Assembly: GCF_018802605.1 (NCBI RefSeq)
Contig: NZ_CP069161.1
Location: forward strand, 3,534,001 to 3,598,000
DNA: 64,000 nt
Direction: 5' to 3'
DNA from: Paludibacterium paludis
GTDB taxonomy: Bacteria; Pseudomonadota; Gammaproteobacteria; Burkholderiales; Chromobacteriaceae
Shown here in pieces: positions 38,438 through 48,118 of this stretch (position 1 is the stretch's first letter; every line of letters starts with the position of its first letter). The position numbers were made by a program, and so were the translations under genes. Below the pieces are notes generated by a model. It searched no databases. It was not told where the DNA came from and worked only from the letters and a program-made list of their open reading frames with translations.

Positions 38438-38608
38438 TCATGCTCCGGGTTTGGGCGACCTGTCCTCGATACAGCTTTCTTTGTCCGCCTTCATCGCACG
38501 GCGGACAAAGATCGCGACACAGACCACCACAATCAGCGTGGCAACAAGAATCGTGATAAGGCTCAACAGTCCCACATCGTCAGACAGCAGTTCAGACCAG
38601 AGACTCAT
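38438..38608 (-). CDS. DUF3149 small membrane protein
   Basis: 56 aa: MSLWSELLSDDVGLLSLITI begins the family signature (MS-W-ELLSDPVGLLSL), then one transmembrane helix (ILVATLIVVVCVAIFV) and a short charged tail ending SPKPGA. SD AAGGAAGGAGCG is excellent. Function unknown; the family is common in beta- and gammaproteobacteria. It has its own terminator. An inverted repeat TGACGT-N7-ACGTCA (38731-38749) lies 123 bp upstream. Confidence 0.85.
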   Translation of the reverse strand: MSLWSELLSDDVGLLSLITILVATLIVVVCVAIFVRRAMKADKESCIEDRSPKPGA

Positions 38609-38778
38609 GACTCGCTCCTTCCTTCGGGGTCACGGGCACTCGGTGCCGACCCGGCGACATGAAATTTTTGAGAAACGAATATCGCTTTCTCAAGCTGCAG
38701 TCATAATATCCTTATGAAATATATGGTCTTTGACGTGCATCAAACGTCATGCTGATGCCATGATCCATAGGACAAACA

Positions 38779-38809
38779 CAAAAAAAGCGGCCCGTTTACC
38801 ACGGACCGC
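38779..38809 (-). terminator. Terminator of the iron-sulfur flavoreductase gene
   Basis: GCGG(C)CCGT-TTACC-ACGG(A)CCGC (38787-38809) with an A-run at 38779-38786 that reads as T on the minus strand. It lies 22 nt after the stop codon. Confidence 0.78.
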
Positions 38810-38831
38810 CGTTCTTTTTCAGCCCACCCGA

Positions 38832-39860
38832 TCAGGATTTCGGCGTCGCATCCTTGGAAAGGAAAAAGGCATCGGAATAAAACTCATCTTCCGGAAGCGC
38901 CCTTTCGGTCGTGAACGTGCGATGAGCGGCTTCGACCATCACCGGCGCGCCGCAGGCATAAACCTGATAACCGGAAAGATCGTCGAAATCGGCGAGTACG
39001 GCTTCGTGTACGAATCCGGTGCGGCCTTGCCATGCATCCGCCTCCGCGGGCTCGGACAGAACGGGGATGAACGTGAAATTCGGCATCGTTGCCTGCCATT
39101 CGGCCGCCATGCCGGCAAGATACAGGTCTTCGAGGGTACGCGCCCCCCAATACAGCACCATCTCGCGGTCAAGACCGATATGACGGGCATGCTCGACGAT
39201 ACCCTTGATCGGAGCGAAACCGGTGCCGCTGGCGATGAAGAGAATCGGCTTGTCCGAATCTTCGCGCAGGAAGAAGGTACCCAGCGGTCCCTTGAAACGC
39301 ATGATCTCCCGCTCTTTCATGGTCGTGAACACGTATTCGGAAAAACTGCCTCCGGGCTGATGGCGGATATGCAGCTCCAGAAAACCTTCATCATGCGGAG
39401 CATTGGCAATGGAAAAGCTGCGTTTCTTGCCATCCTTCATCAGGATGTCGATGTACTGACCAGCGCGAAACAACAGGCGCTCCGACACGGGAAGCTTGAG
39501 GCGGAGAATGGCAACGTCATGAATTTTCTCGATTTTCTCCACTCGACACGGCAAGGTTTTGATCGGAATATCGCCCATACCCGTCACTTCGCGCGCCTCG
39601 ATACTGATATCGCCTTTGGGACGCGAACAACAGAACAGCGCGTACCCTTGCGCCCGATCCTGATCGCTCAGCGCTCCGGCCTGGTAACTGCCATGGTCGA
39701 CATCGCCCTCGACGACCTTGCCCCGGCACGCACCGCACGCGCCGTCGCGACATCCGTAAGGCAATCCGAGTCCCTGGCGCAACCCAGCCTCCAGGATAGT
39801 TTCATGGTCTTCCACTGTGAATGTGTGCCCGCTCGGGAGCACCTTGACCTGACACGTCAT
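38832..39860 (-). CDS. Ferredoxin-NAD(P)H flavoreductase (CDP-6-deoxy-delta-3,4-glucoseen reductase-like)
   Basis: 342 aa. N-terminal plant-type [2Fe-2S] domain with CRDGACGACRGKVVEG and a fourth Cys in LFCCSRPKGD. Then a FAD-binding domain (RAGQYIDIL; KRSFSIANAP) and a NAD-binding domain (PILFIASGTGFAPIKGIVEH; VYACGAPVMVEAA). Transfers electrons from NAD(P)H through FAD to the cluster. The database name from deoxysugar synthesis is usual for these betaproteobacterial proteins, but no deoxysugar genes are near, so the acceptor is unknown. Confidence 0.92.
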   Translation of the reverse strand: MTCQVKVLPSGHTFTVEDHETILEAGLRQGLGLPYGCRDGACGACRGKVVEGDVDHGSYQAGALSDQDRAQGYALFCCSRPKGDISIEAREVTGMGDIPIKTLPCRVEKIEKIHDVAILRLKLPVSERLLFRAGQYIDILMKDGKKRSFSIANAPHDEGFLELHIRHQPGGSFSEYVFTTMKEREIMRFKGPLGTFFLREDSDKPILFIASGTGFAPIKGIVEHARHIGLDREMVLYWGARTLEDLYLAGMAAEWQATMPNFTFIPVLSEPAEADAWQGRTGFVHEAVLADFDDLSGYQVYACGAPVMVEAAHRTFTTERALPEDEFYSDAFFLSKDATPKS

Positions 39861-39899
39861 TTCTCTATCTCTACCTTAAAGCTTGCTAGAATGCCCGCC

Positions 39900-40799
39900 A
39901 TGCGAACATTGCTCATTGCCGGGTTCGGCGATGTGGCGCAACGCGCCATGCCGACCTTGATCCAGCGCTGGAGAGTCATCGCGCTTGTCAGACGCCCCGA
40001 GACGGCGGCTCTTGCCCGAAAACTCGGCGCCCGTCCGCTGCTCGCGGATCTTGACGACGCCAAGTCGCTGGCGCGGGCCGCCGCGCTTGCCGACGCGCTG
40101 TTGTACACCGCGCCGCCACCGCAATGCGGTTGTCACGACACGCGATTGCGCAAGTTATTGTCCGCGCTGATAAAAACAGAAATCATACCACAGAGGGTCG
40201 TCTATATCAGTACGACCGGCGTCTACGGCGACGCCCTCGGACGCTGGCTCGATGAAACGTCGCCGCTCGCCCCCGAAAGCGACCGGGCCAGGCGGCGTCT
40301 CGACGCGGAAACGCAGATACGCCGCTTTGCCATCCGCACAGGATGCTCCGCGACGATACTTCGCGCTCCCGGAATCTACGCAAGCGAGCGACTGCCGCTG
40401 GCTCGGCTTGAAAGTGGCCCTCCCCTCTTCGAGCAGGCCGACGACAGCTTCGGCAATCATATCCATGCCGACGACCTCGCCGGCATCGCCATCGCCGCCC
40501 TGGAAAGGCTTGGCGGCATTCGGGTTTACAACGCATGCGACGACCAGCCCATGCTGACGGGAGACTGGTACGATGCGCTGGCCGACACCTTCGGACGGCC
40601 TCGGCTTGTGCGCGCCGACCGGGATACCGTCAGAAAGCTCGCCAGTCCGGCGCAGTGGTCCTTTCTTCGCGAATCGCGCCGTCTGAGCAACCGGCGACTG
40701 TCCGAATTGCGGATACGTCTGCGCTATCCGAGCGTCAGGGACTTCCTGAAGGAAAAGAGCGATGCGCCGTCTCTCGCGCCGCGGAAGGTTTTTGGGTAA
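39900..40799 (+). CDS. NAD(P)-dependent epimerase/dehydratase-like Rossmann protein (YeeZ-like)
   Basis: 299 aa (302 if ATG 39891 is used). LLIAGFGDVAQRAMPTLIQR is a GxGxxx nucleotide-binding start; VVYISTTGVYGDALGRWLDE supplies the Ser/Thr-Tyr region of extended SDRs, followed by SATILRAPGIYA and HADDLAGIAIAAL. Similar to YeeZ/GDP-sugar epimerase-like proteins of unknown substrate. A TAGAAT hexamer lies immediately before the start, which could mean a very short leader. Divergent from the flavoreductase; 33 nt before trmB. Confidence 0.85.
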   Translation: MRTLLIAGFGDVAQRAMPTLIQRWRVIALVRRPETAALARKLGARPLLADLDDAKSLARAAALADALLYTAPPPQCGCHDTRLRKLLSALIKTEIIPQRVVYISTTGVYGDALGRWLDETSPLAPESDRARRRLDAETQIRRFAIRTGCSATILRAPGIYASERLPLARLESGPPLFEQADDSFGNHIHADDLAGIAIAALERLGGIRVYNACDDQPMLTGDWYDALADTFGRPRLVRADRDTVRKLASPAQWSFLRESRRLSNRRLSELRIRLRYPSVRDFLKEKSDAPSLAPRKVFG

Positions 40800-40832
40800 A
40801 ATCGTCGGTTTTCGCTTGACTGGTAGGCAATC

Positions 40833-41516
40833 ATGGAAAACCCGGCTTTTCAACGACATATCCGCAGTTTCGTCCTGCGCCAAGGTCATCTTTCCGCGGC
40901 CCAGAAACGCGCGATGGACGAGGGCATGCCGCGCTGGGGTATCGAATACCGTGAAGGGCGCCTTGACCTGAGCAAGGCGTTCGGCCGCGAGGCTCCGCGC
41001 ATTCTCGAGATCGGTTTCGGAATGGGGGGCGCGACGGCGGAAATCGCCAAGGCCAATCCCGACAAGGATTACCTGGGCATCGAAGTGCACTCGCCCGGAG
41101 TCGGCAACCTGCTCAAGCTGATCGAGGAAAACGGGCTGGGCAATCTGCGGCTGATCCGGCATGACGCGGTGGAGGTCATCGACAATATGCTGGAGGACGC
41201 CTCCCTTGACGGCGTGCACATTTTCTTCCCGGATCCCTGGCCGAAAAAACGCCACCACAAACGCCGCCTGATCCAGCCGGCATTGATCGCCAAGCTGGTC
41301 CGCAAGCTCAAGCCCGGCGGCTACCTGCATGCCGCCACGGACTGGGAGGAATACGCGCAGCAAATCATCGAAGTCTTCACCTCCGCCGAAGGAATCCGCA
41401 ATTCGGTCGACGAAGGATTCGCTCCGCGCCCGGACTATCGCCCGCTGACCAAATTCGAAGCTCGCGGCATCCGCTTGGGACACGGGGTCTGGGATATCGT
41501 CTTCGTGCGCGTCTGA
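40833..41516 (+). CDS. trmB: tRNA (guanine-N7-)-methyltransferase
   Basis: 227 aa. Makes m7G46 in tRNA with [23 protein letters not shown] is the SAM motif; [35 protein letters not shown] and the end [12 protein letters not shown] are specific for TrmB. Start [19 protein letters not shown] fits the family. GTAGG precedes the ATG. Possibly co-transcribed with the upstream Rossmann protein. Confidence 0.97.
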   Translation: MENPAFQRHIRSFVLRQGHLSAAQKRAMDEGMPRWGIEYREGRLDLSKAFGREAPRILEIGFGMGGATAEIAKANPDKDYLGIEVHSPGVGNLLKLIEENGLGNLRLIRHDAVEVIDNMLEDASLDGVHIFFPDPWPKKRHHKRRLIQPALIAKLVRKLKPGGYLHAATDWEEYAQQIIEVFTSAEGIRNSVDEGFAPRPDYRPLTKFEARGIRLGHGVWDIVFVRV

Positions 41517-41520
41517 TCGT

Positions 41521-42003
41521 TCACCGCGCCGGTAGCAGAGCGCGGATATCCTCGGCGATCTCCCAGGGCTCGACGACCGGCTCATAGCGTTTGACGAGGC
41601 GTCCCTGGCGATCGAGCAGGAACTTGGTGAAATTCCATTTCACCGGCTGGGGCCACTCGCTGTCCGCCAGGGTCAGCCAGCGCCACAGCGGATCGGCATC
41701 CGGTCCGTTGACATCCACTTTGGCCATCAGGGGAAAGCGGATGGCGAAACGGCTCTCGCAAAATGCGGCGATTTCCGCCTCGCTGCCCGGCTCCTGGTTG
41801 CCGAACTGGTTGCAGGGAAAGGCAAGCACGACCAACCGGTCGGGCCCGAACATTTCGTGCAGTTCCTGGAGTCCGGCGTATTGCCGGGTATAACCGCATT
41901 CGCTGGCGGTATTGACCAGCAACAGTAGCTTGCCGCGGCACTCAGCCAGATCCATCTGGCTGCCGTCGGCGCGTTTGACCTTCAGGGGCGGAAGCGTGGG
42001 CAT
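41521..42003 (-). CDS. Cysteine-type glutathione/thioredoxin peroxidase
   Basis: 160 aa. Catalytic tetrad visible: Cys in NTASECGYTRQYAGLQEL, Gln-Trp partners in FPCNQFGNQEPGS and VKWNFTKFLLDRQG. Reduces peroxides; the bacterial members usually work with thioredoxin. No signal peptide. Convergent with trmB (4 nt gap), with no room for a terminator between them. Divergent from the DUF1841 gene. Confidence 0.94.
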   Translation of the reverse strand: MPTLPPLKVKRADGSQMDLAECRGKLLLLVNTASECGYTRQYAGLQELHEMFGPDRLVVLAFPCNQFGNQEPGSEAEIAAFCESRFAIRFPLMAKVDVNGPDADPLWRWLTLADSEWPQPVKWNFTKFLLDRQGRLVKRYEPVVEPWEIAEDIRALLPAR

Positions 42004-42061
42004 GACGGTTCTCCCTCACGTATAATGACCAAACCCGAGCTTTTCACTCAAGTATAGAACC

Positions 42062-42538
42062 ATGTTCAATCCCAGCCGCCAGGACGCCCGGCGCTTTTTT
42101 TTCGAGACCTGGCAAAAACACCGGACAGGTCAACCATTGACCGACCTGGAAACCATTGTGTTGTCCATTCTTGTCGCACATCCCGAATACCACTACATCG
42201 TTGAGGCTCCGGAAACCTACCTGGAGGCGGACTGGACACCGGAAATGGGGCAAAGCAACCCCTTCTTGCACATGAGCCTGCACATGGCCATCGAGGAGCA
42301 GCGTTCCATCGACCAGCCCTTCGGCATCCGCGCCCTTTACGCCCAACTGGCGCTGCGCCTCGGCAGCGAGCATGACGCCCAGCATGCGATGATGGAATGT
42401 CTTGCCGAAATGATCTGGCATGCCCAGCGGCATGGTGGCGGTCCGGACGTCAACCGCTACATCAACGCGGTCAGGCGGCGCCTTGGCGAAGGCGAGGAAG
42501 AAACCCCCAGGCCCAACCCGGGGGCGGGGAAAGACTGA
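42062..42538 (+). CDS. DUF1841 family protein
   Basis: 158 aa, soluble. MFNPSRQDARRFFFETWQKH, then DWTPEMGQSNPFLHMSLHMA and LAEMIWHAQRHGG-PD---YI are the DUF1841 pattern found in beta- and gammaproteobacteria. The role is unknown. Convergent with the hydroxyacid dehydrogenase, with 7 nt between the stops. Confidence 0.9.
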   Translation: MFNPSRQDARRFFFETWQKHRTGQPLTDLETIVLSILVAHPEYHYIVEAPETYLEADWTPEMGQSNPFLHMSLHMAIEEQRSIDQPFGIRALYAQLALRLGSEHDAQHAMMECLAEMIWHAQRHGGGPDVNRYINAVRRRLGEGEEETPRPNPGAGKD

Positions 42539-42545
42539 AACGGCG

Positions 42546-43496
42546 TCAGTCGAGCCGGTTGAGCCGCTCGCCCCGCCGCCACGCCTCGCAGTTGGCCACA
42601 AGCGAGGCGGCGAGTCGATCCATCGCGCCCCGGCTCGCCCAGCCGATATGAGGCGTCACGATCAGATTGGGCAAACGCGCCTTGAGCAGGGGACTACCGG
42701 CAACGGGCGGCTCGGACGACAGCACATCGAATCCCGCCCCGCCCAGCTGGCCGTATTTGAGCGCCGCAATCACGGCGCCCTCGTCGACGATACCGCCTCG
42801 CGCGGTATTGATCAGAATCGCCCCCGGCTTCATGGCCATCAGCTCCGTTTGCGCGATCATTCCCCGTGTCTGCTCATTGAGCGGACAATGCAGCGATAGC
42901 ACATCCGATTGCGCCAGCAGTGCCTCGAAAGAGACATACCCCTCCCGGATCTCCTTGCTGCCCTTGCGCTCGCCGTACAGTACGCTCATGCCGAAAGCCC
43001 TTGCCCGCGCCGCCAGCGCCTCGCCGATGCCGCCGCGCCCGATGATCCCCAGCACGGCCCCGGCCAAATCCCGGATCGGGGAGCCGAAATGGCAAAAGCT
43101 CTCTGACGCTTCCCAAAGACCGGCGGCCACATCGCGCTGATAGGCCGGGAGATTGCGAGCCAGCGCCAACATCAGCATGAATGCATGCTCAGCGACGGTT
43201 TCGTCACCGTAATGGCGCACATTGCACACCGCGATACCGCGCCGGCGGCAGGCCTCGATATCTATATGGTTAAAACCGGTCGCCGCGATGGCCACAAGGC
43301 GCAACCTTGGCAGTCCGGCCAGCACCGCGTCGTCGATCACCACCTTGTTGCTGATCACGATATCGGCATGCTCGCAACGCGGCAGCCGCTGGTCCGGCGA
43401 AGTGGAAGGGTATTCGGTCAGTTCGTGGTCGAAACCGAAGCGGGGAAGCGGGACAGGCAAGCTGTCCCGGTCAAGGAATACAATGGATGTCGTCAC
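42546..43496 (-). CDS. D-2-hydroxyacid dehydrogenase (glycerate/hydroxypyruvate reductase-like)
   Basis: 316 aa from a GTG start (SD AGGACA). NAD site GAVLGIIGRGGIGEALAARA, substrate-side INTARGGIVDEGAVIAAL and catalytic His in TPHIGWASRGAMDRL are present, with the Arg/Glu of the catalytic triad in the flanking helices. Closest by memory to HprA-type glycerate dehydrogenases. The reaction is NADH-linked reduction of a short 2-oxo acid; the exact substrate is not shown. It lies 16 nt after the DUF2189 gene. Confidence 0.93.
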   Translation of the reverse strand: MTTSIVFLDRDSLPVPLPRFGFDHELTEYPSTSPDQRLPRCEHADIVISNKVVIDDAVLAGLPRLRLVAIAATGFNHIDIEACRRRGIAVCNVRHYGDETVAEHAFMLMLALARNLPAYQRDVAAGLWEASESFCHFGSPIRDLAGAVLGIIGRGGIGEALAARARAFGMSVLYGERKGSKEIREGYVSFEALLAQSDVLSLHCPLNEQTRGMIAQTELMAMKPGAILINTARGGIVDEGAVIAALKYGQLGGAGFDVLSSEPPVAGSPLLKARLPNLIVTPHIGWASRGAMDRLAASLVANCEAWRRGERLNRLD

Positions 43497-43512
43497 GTTG
43501 TCCTGTCGTCGG

Positions 43513-44292
43513 TCACTGATAGGAAACCAGATCGCGATAGGCATGCCAGCTGGCGAACCCGACAAGGGGAACAGTAAGGATCAAGCCCAGATACATGGTG
43601 GCGAAGCCGACCGCGGTTAGTCCGACGATAATAACGGCCCACAGCAGCATCGTCAGCACATTCTTGTACACGGCCTGCAAACTGTTGACCATCGCGGTGA
43701 TGGTATCGACTTCCTTGTCCAGCATCATCGGCATCGCGATCACACTGCACCCGTACACCAGGGCCGCGAAAAAGAAGCCGGTTCCGAAGTAAACCAGCAT
43801 GAAGGGCAGGTTTTCCGGGAGCAGGGCGTTGCGCAGAATATCATCGATCGATGGCAATGCCGCCGTGTCGTAAAACAGGGCGAACATCAACAGCGACACC
43901 CGGAACCAGGCGAAAACCACAACGGCGAGCAGCACGGCGTAAAGTGAAAACGCCTGAATGTTGCCGCGCCATGCCACCATGCTATGAAGCAGCGAGGCCC
44001 TTCCCTGGCCGTCGAAAGCTTCCATCTGCCTTGCCAGGTCGTAAAGACCAATCGCCAGGAAAGGGCCCGCCAGCAAGAACAGGGCCGACAGGGTGATAAC
44101 GATTTGCGGCGCTTCGGAAAAATAGTAGGACAGGAAATACCCCATCAGAACAAACGCGGCGCCATAAAACAGGGCATCTACGGGTGATTTCTTGATATCT
44201 CGCCACCCAAGCCGCAGCCAGCGCAACGTATAGGACGGCATGACATGACGAACGACAGGATGTTCGGTGGATGACTGGTGTGTGATGTCCAT
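43513..44292 (-). CDS. DUF2189 integral membrane protein
   Basis: 259 aa with about six hydrophobic segments. N-terminal LRWLRLGWRDIKKSPVDALF and GYFLSYYFSEAPQIV, then FLAIGLYDLARQMEAF, are the DUF2189 marks. The family has been linked to cytochrome c oxidase loci in some bacteria, but no such genes are near, so the role is unknown. First of a pair with the hydroxyacid dehydrogenase; divergent from the FKBP gene. Confidence 0.92.
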   Translation of the reverse strand: MDITHQSSTEHPVVRHVMPSYTLRWLRLGWRDIKKSPVDALFYGAAFVLMGYFLSYYFSEAPQIVITLSALFLLAGPFLAIGLYDLARQMEAFDGQGRASLLHSMVAWRGNIQAFSLYAVLLAVVVFAWFRVSLLMFALFYDTAALPSIDDILRNALLPENLPFMLVYFGTGFFFAALVYGCSVIAMPMMLDKEVDTITAMVNSLQAVYKNVLTMLLWAVIIVGLTAVGFATMYLGLILTVPLVGFASWHAYRDLVSYQ

Positions 44293-44438
44293 GAGTAGTC
44301 CCCTTGTTTCAGGCTGTTATGCTGCACGAGAGAAGCCGGATTGTTACCGTTATAAGCAATTGAACGGAAAACACAAATACTCCGTAACGCTGATACAATG
44401 CCGGATTTTGCCTCACCCTGAACGAGAAGAAGGAAGTT

Positions 44439-44768
44439 ATGACTACAGAACTGATCATTGAAGACCTGGTTGCCGGCGATGGCGCGGAAGCCCTGCCGGG
44501 CAAGGAAGTGACGGTCCATTACACCGGCTGGCTGACCAATGGCGCGAAATTCGACTCGAGCAAGGACCGTTTCCAGCCGTTCAGCTTTCCGCTGGGAGCC
44601 GGTCACGTGATCAAGGGATGGGATCAGGGCGTGCAGGGAATGAAAGTGGGCGGCAAGCGCAAGCTGACCATTCCGGCATCGCTTGGCTATGGCGCTCGCG
44701 GCGCCGGCGGCGTGATCCCTCCCAACGCCGTGCTGGTTTTCGAAGTGGAGCTGTTGCAGGTCGATTGA
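44439..44768 (+). CDS. FKBP-type peptidyl-prolyl isomerase
   Basis: 109 aa, single minimal FKBP domain without signal peptide: [60 protein letters not shown] and [11 protein letters not shown]. The aromatic pocket residues (Y, F, W, Y, F) are all present, so it should be an active cytoplasmic isomerase like Neisseria FKBP. SD GAAGAAGGAAG. The upstream TGATACAAT resembles an extended -10. Convergent with dedA. Confidence 0.96.
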   Translation: MTTELIIEDLVAGDGAEALPGKEVTVHYTGWLTNGAKFDSSKDRFQPFSFPLGAGHVIKGWDQGVQGMKVGGKRKLTIPASLGYGARGAGGVIPPNAVLVFEVELLQVD

Positions 44769-44778
44769 TGACCGGCGT

Positions 44779-45426
44779 CTAGCGGTGTCCGCCGGGGGGA
44801 TTTCCGGCGTTCGCCGCGACGGTCCGGCACTTTTTGCGACGCCGGTAGAGCAGATAGGTTCCGATGCCAAGCACTCCGATGACGATCAGAATGCCGCTTT
44901 GGCCGCGATGCACCCACATCATCAGCCAGTCCATATTGCGCGCGCCGAAATAGCCGAGATAAACCCAGACAGGGACGGAAATCAGGGCGGCAAACCCGTC
45001 CAACAGCAGGAAACGCCAATAGGGAACACGCCGCGTCATACCGGCCGTAATGAAAATCGGGGAGCGCAAACCAGGAAGAAACCGGGCGACAAACAGCACC
45101 CAGTGGCCGTACTTGGTAAATTTTTCCTGCACGCTGGCAAAGCGCGCCGGGGTGAGTATCCTGGCGATGGGACGAAATTGCATAACCCGTTCGCCGTAGA
45201 TCCGTCCGACAGCGAACATCACTCCGTCTCCGACCAATACACCGGCCATCCCGACCAAGAACATCCCATGCACATTGGTATGCCCGAGGCCGGATATCAC
45301 CCCGCCGGCGACCAAGGTGATGTCCTCCGGGATGGGCAGGCCGAATCCGCACAGCAGCAACACCAGAAAAACGGCGAAATAACCGTAGCCGGTGAACAAG
45401 TCGAGAAGTATCTGCAGAATATCCAT
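44779..45426 (-). CDS. DedA-family membrane protein
   Basis: 215 aa. GYGYFAVFLVLLLCGFGLPI-PED start, the conserved Glu/Asp, VGDGVMFAVGRIYGERV and GHWVLFVARFLPGLRSPIFI (with the DedA arginines) are present; about five membrane segments. DedA/UPF0043 proteins are linked to undecaprenyl-phosphate or phospholipid translocation and to proton-motive-force maintenance. The basic C-terminus (YRRRKKCRT) is cytoplasmic. Confidence 0.94.
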   Translation of the reverse strand: MDILQILLDLFTGYGYFAVFLVLLLCGFGLPIPEDITLVAGGVISGLGHTNVHGMFLVGMAGVLVGDGVMFAVGRIYGERVMQFRPIARILTPARFASVQEKFTKYGHWVLFVARFLPGLRSPIFITAGMTRRVPYWRFLLLDGFAALISVPVWVYLGYFGARNMDWLMMWVHRGQSGILIVIGVLGIGTYLLYRRRKKCRTVAANAGNPPGGHR

Positions 45427-45507
45427 AGACGAACCGCCAGACCGGTTTTGTCTCCCATGATGACGTTTATGACGCGGCGGCGTTATCCGAGTTCAGCAAC
45501 AGGGGCC

Positions 45508-45513
45508 TATAAT
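45508..45513 (+). promoter_or_regulatory. -10 element of the alr promoter
   Basis: Perfect TATAAT 29 nt before the alr ATG. The -35 region is poor (no TTGACA within 16-18 nt), so this is a moderate call. The leader would be about 20 nt. Confidence 0.4.
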
Positions 45514-45541
45514 AGCACACCTCTCGTAGACACTTTTTACC

Positions 45542-46618
45542 ATGACGCGCCCTATTCGTGCAGACATCGATCTGACAGCCATCCGCCATAACCTTCTGGT
45601 ATCCAAAAACAAAGCTCCAAATGCAAAAGCCTATGCCGTTATCAAGGCCGACGCCTACGGTCATGGCGCGCTCCAGGTCGCGCGCGCGCTGGAAGACAAC
45701 GCCGACGGCTTTGCCCTGCTGCGTCTGGAGGACGCGCTGGCACTCAAGGAAGCAGGGATCCGCCGCCCTCTGGTGCTGCTGGAAGGGGCCTTCGACTACG
45801 AAGAGCTGGCCGCCATGGCCGAGCACGGCATCGCCGGCGCGTTTCACAGCCCCTATCAGCTTGACTGGCTGGACAGGCTGCCGGCCGGCCTCCGTGTCAA
45901 AGGCTGGCTGAAAATCAACAGCGGCATGAACCGCCTGGGTTTTCGTCCCGAAGTGCTGCTCGATATCCTGAACCGTCTCAAAGCTCATCCGGCCTTGCGG
46001 CTTTCCGCGATCATGACGCATTTCGCCACCGCGGACGACCCACGCGGGATCGGACGCCAGTGGCCGGCCTTTGCCAAAGCGGCCGCCGACAGCGGCCTGC
46101 CGGTCTGTGCCGCGAATTCCGCGGCACTGTTCCGTTACCCGGAAACGCACGGAACCTTCGTGCGCCCCGGTGTTTGCTTGTACGGTTGCTCGCCTTTCGA
46201 GGGACAGACCGGCAGCGAGCTCGGCCTCAAGCCGGCCATGACGCTCTCGGCCGACATCATCGCCGTGCAGAATCTGGACTCGGGGGAGTCGGTTGGATAT
46301 GGTTGCGGCTTCACGGCGGATAAGCCCACTCGCCTCGGGGTCGTGGCATGCGGCTATGCCGACGGTTATCCGCGGGTGGCGCCGAACGGCACGCCGGTGA
46401 CAGTCGACGGTGCGCCGTCCTCACTGGTGGGCAGGGTCTCGATGGACATGCTGACCGTGGATCTGTCCCACCTTCCGCAAGCCGGTATCGGGAGCCGTGT
46501 CGAGCTCTGGGGGCCGCATGTGCCTCTGGAGACCGTCGCGCGCCATGCGGGCACCATCAGTTACGAGTTGATGTGCGCCGTCGCTCCGCGAGTTCCGCGC
46601 GCATGGCAAGACAATTGA
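45542..46618 (+). CDS. alr: Alanine racemase
   Basis: 358 aa. PLP lysine in AVIKADAYGHGALQVARAL; LKINSGMNRLGF; the catalytic tyrosine in ESVGYGCGFTADKPTRLGVV; GRVSMDMLTVDL; ending YELMCAVAPRVPR. Interconverts L- and D-alanine for peptidoglycan. Divergent from dedA. No good SD is visible before the ATG (CACTTTTTACC). Confidence 0.97.
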   Translation: MTRPIRADIDLTAIRHNLLVSKNKAPNAKAYAVIKADAYGHGALQVARALEDNADGFALLRLEDALALKEAGIRRPLVLLEGAFDYEELAAMAEHGIAGAFHSPYQLDWLDRLPAGLRVKGWLKINSGMNRLGFRPEVLLDILNRLKAHPALRLSAIMTHFATADDPRGIGRQWPAFAKAAADSGLPVCAANSAALFRYPETHGTFVRPGVCLYGCSPFEGQTGSELGLKPAMTLSADIIAVQNLDSGESVGYGCGFTADKPTRLGVVACGYADGYPRVAPNGTPVTVDGAPSSLVGRVSMDMLTVDLSHLPQAGIGSRVELWGPHVPLETVARHAGTISYELMCAVAPRVPRAWQDN

Positions 46619-46669
46619 TCCGGCTGCCGTTCCGTCCCCCGACCACGAAGTGACGGCGTCGGACATCGA

Positions 46670-46703
46670 CAAAAAAAGGGTCCGGACGCTGGAACCGGAC
46701 CCT
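46670..46703 (-). terminator. Terminator of the PepSY-QseBC operon
   Basis: AGGGTCCGG-ACGCTGGAA-CCGGACCCT (46677-46703) followed on the minus strand by TTTTTTTG. It lies 39 nt after the kinase stop and also separates alr. Confidence 0.88.
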
Positions 46704-46741
46704 GTACCCTTGGAGTAAGGCAGTCAAATTCAAGTGTAGAC

Positions 46742-48118
46742 CTAACCGGGCGATTCCGGCATGCGACCGATTGCCGCAGGCCGCGCAAGCACCGCTTCGA
46801 AGCCATGCGGCTCACGGTTGTTCAGCATCAGAGACAACCCATGCAAACCGGCCACCTCTTCCACGATGGAAAGCCCCAGGCCGCTGCCGGTCGCCGACTG
46901 GCCGGGCGGCCGGTAAAAACGCTCGCGAATCCGTGCCAGATGAGCCGGATCGACCCCGGGTCCTTCATCGGTCACCGCGATCCTGTTCGCATCGATCTCG
47001 ATGATGACCGGAGACGACTCCCCCGAGTAACGCAGCGCATTGTCGATCAGGTTTCTCAGCATCAGTCCCAGCAGGGTTTCATCCCCTTTCATCGGTAGCG
47101 CCTCCCGACCCGGCACGTGCCAGCGGCACTGGACGCGCCCTTCTCCGGCGCGCCCCGCCTCACGGCACGCCTCTACCGCCGCGCCGACGACCCGCACCCA
47201 GTCAATTGGTTCTTTTACTTGTTTCGCCTCGCCCCGCTCCAGCCGGGACAACGCCAGCAATTGCTCGACAAGGCGGCCGGCCCGGTCGATGCCACGCATC
47301 AGTTGGTCAAGCGCCCGATCCGCCACGGCGGGATCGGTAGCCAGGCGGGCGACTTCAGCCTGCACGCGCAAGGCGGCAAGGGGCGAGCGCAATTCGTGCG
47401 CCGCATCCGAGGTAAAACGGCGTTCCTTTTCCACGGTTCTGGCGATTCGGGCGAACAGTCCATTGAGGGCGTCGATCAGCGCGGCCAGCTCGGCCGGCAC
47501 GTTCACCGTGACCGGCGTATTGTCATCGACGCGGCGTTCGCTCAAAGCCTCGCCCAGTTGCCGCACCGGCGCCAGGGCCCGCCGCACGCCGAATAGCAAG
47601 ACAATCAGCAAGAAAGGCAGGAACAGCATCCAGCTGATCAATTGCGACATCACCACGTGCTTCACCGCCGCGTGTCTCAGGACATCGCGCTGGCCGACGG
47701 CCACCAGCCGGCGTCCATCCGGCGACGGCAGATAGAACACCCGCCAGGCCTGATGCCCTTCTCCTTCGAGATAAAAACCCCGACGCCCGGCGATATAGGG
47801 GAAATGATGCCGACCGCCGCCATCGGTTATCAGGACGTTCCCTTCCGGGTCCCAGACCACCAGACCCAGCTCGTCCTCGTCGCTGCGTCCATGATCGCCT
47901 CCCCGAATCAATTTATGCGTGCGGGGCAATCGCGGGTGTTCATCGTCATCATGGCCGACATCGGTGGTCAACAGCTGCCTCGCGAACAGTGTCAATTGCG
48001 AATCATACAACTCGTCGACAGAACGCTTGGTCTGGTAGACCGCGACCCCGGCGGAGAGCAGCCACATCAATGGCGCCAGCAGAACAATGGTCAGAATCAA
48101 ACGCCGCTGAAGGCTCAT
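46742..48118 (-). CDS. QseC/PmrB-type sensor histidine kinase
   Basis: 458 aa. TM1 about 7-28, a His/Asp-rich periplasmic loop ([24 protein letters not shown]), TM2 about 160-183, HAMP, HisKA with [20 protein letters not shown], HATPase with [22 protein letters not shown] and [12 protein letters not shown]. The histidine- and acid-rich sensor loop could bind a metal cation. The start overlaps the regulator stop (ATGA). Partner of the OmpR-type regulator just upstream. Confidence 0.93.
   Translation of the reverse strand: MSLQRRLILTIVLLAPLMWLLSAGVAVYQTKRSVDELYDSQLTLFARQLLTTDVGHDDDEHPRLPRTHKLIRGGDHGRSDEDELGLVVWDPEGNVLITDGGGRHHFPYIAGRRGFYLEGEGHQAWRVFYLPSPDGRRLVAVGQRDVLRHAAVKHVVMSQLISWMLFLPFLLIVLLFGVRRALAPVRQLGEALSERRVDDNTPVTVNVPAELAALIDALNGLFARIARTVEKERRFTSDAAHELRSPLAALRVQAEVARLATDPAVADRALDQLMRGIDRAGRLVEQLLALSRLERGEAKQVKEPIDWVRVVGAAVEACREAGRAGEGRVQCRWHVPGREALPMKGDETLLGLMLRNLIDNALRYSGESSPVIIEIDANRIAVTDEGPGVDPAHLARIRERFYRPPGQSATGSGLGLSIVEEVAGLHGLSLMLNNREPHGFEAVLARPAAIGRMPESPG

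Noticed and set aside
38730..39890. Upstream extension of the Rossmann protein at 39900-40799 to a 689-aa protein
   Set aside because: The extension is antisense to the flavoreductase gene and has no homology; the GxGxxx nucleotide motif begins right after the ATG at 39900.
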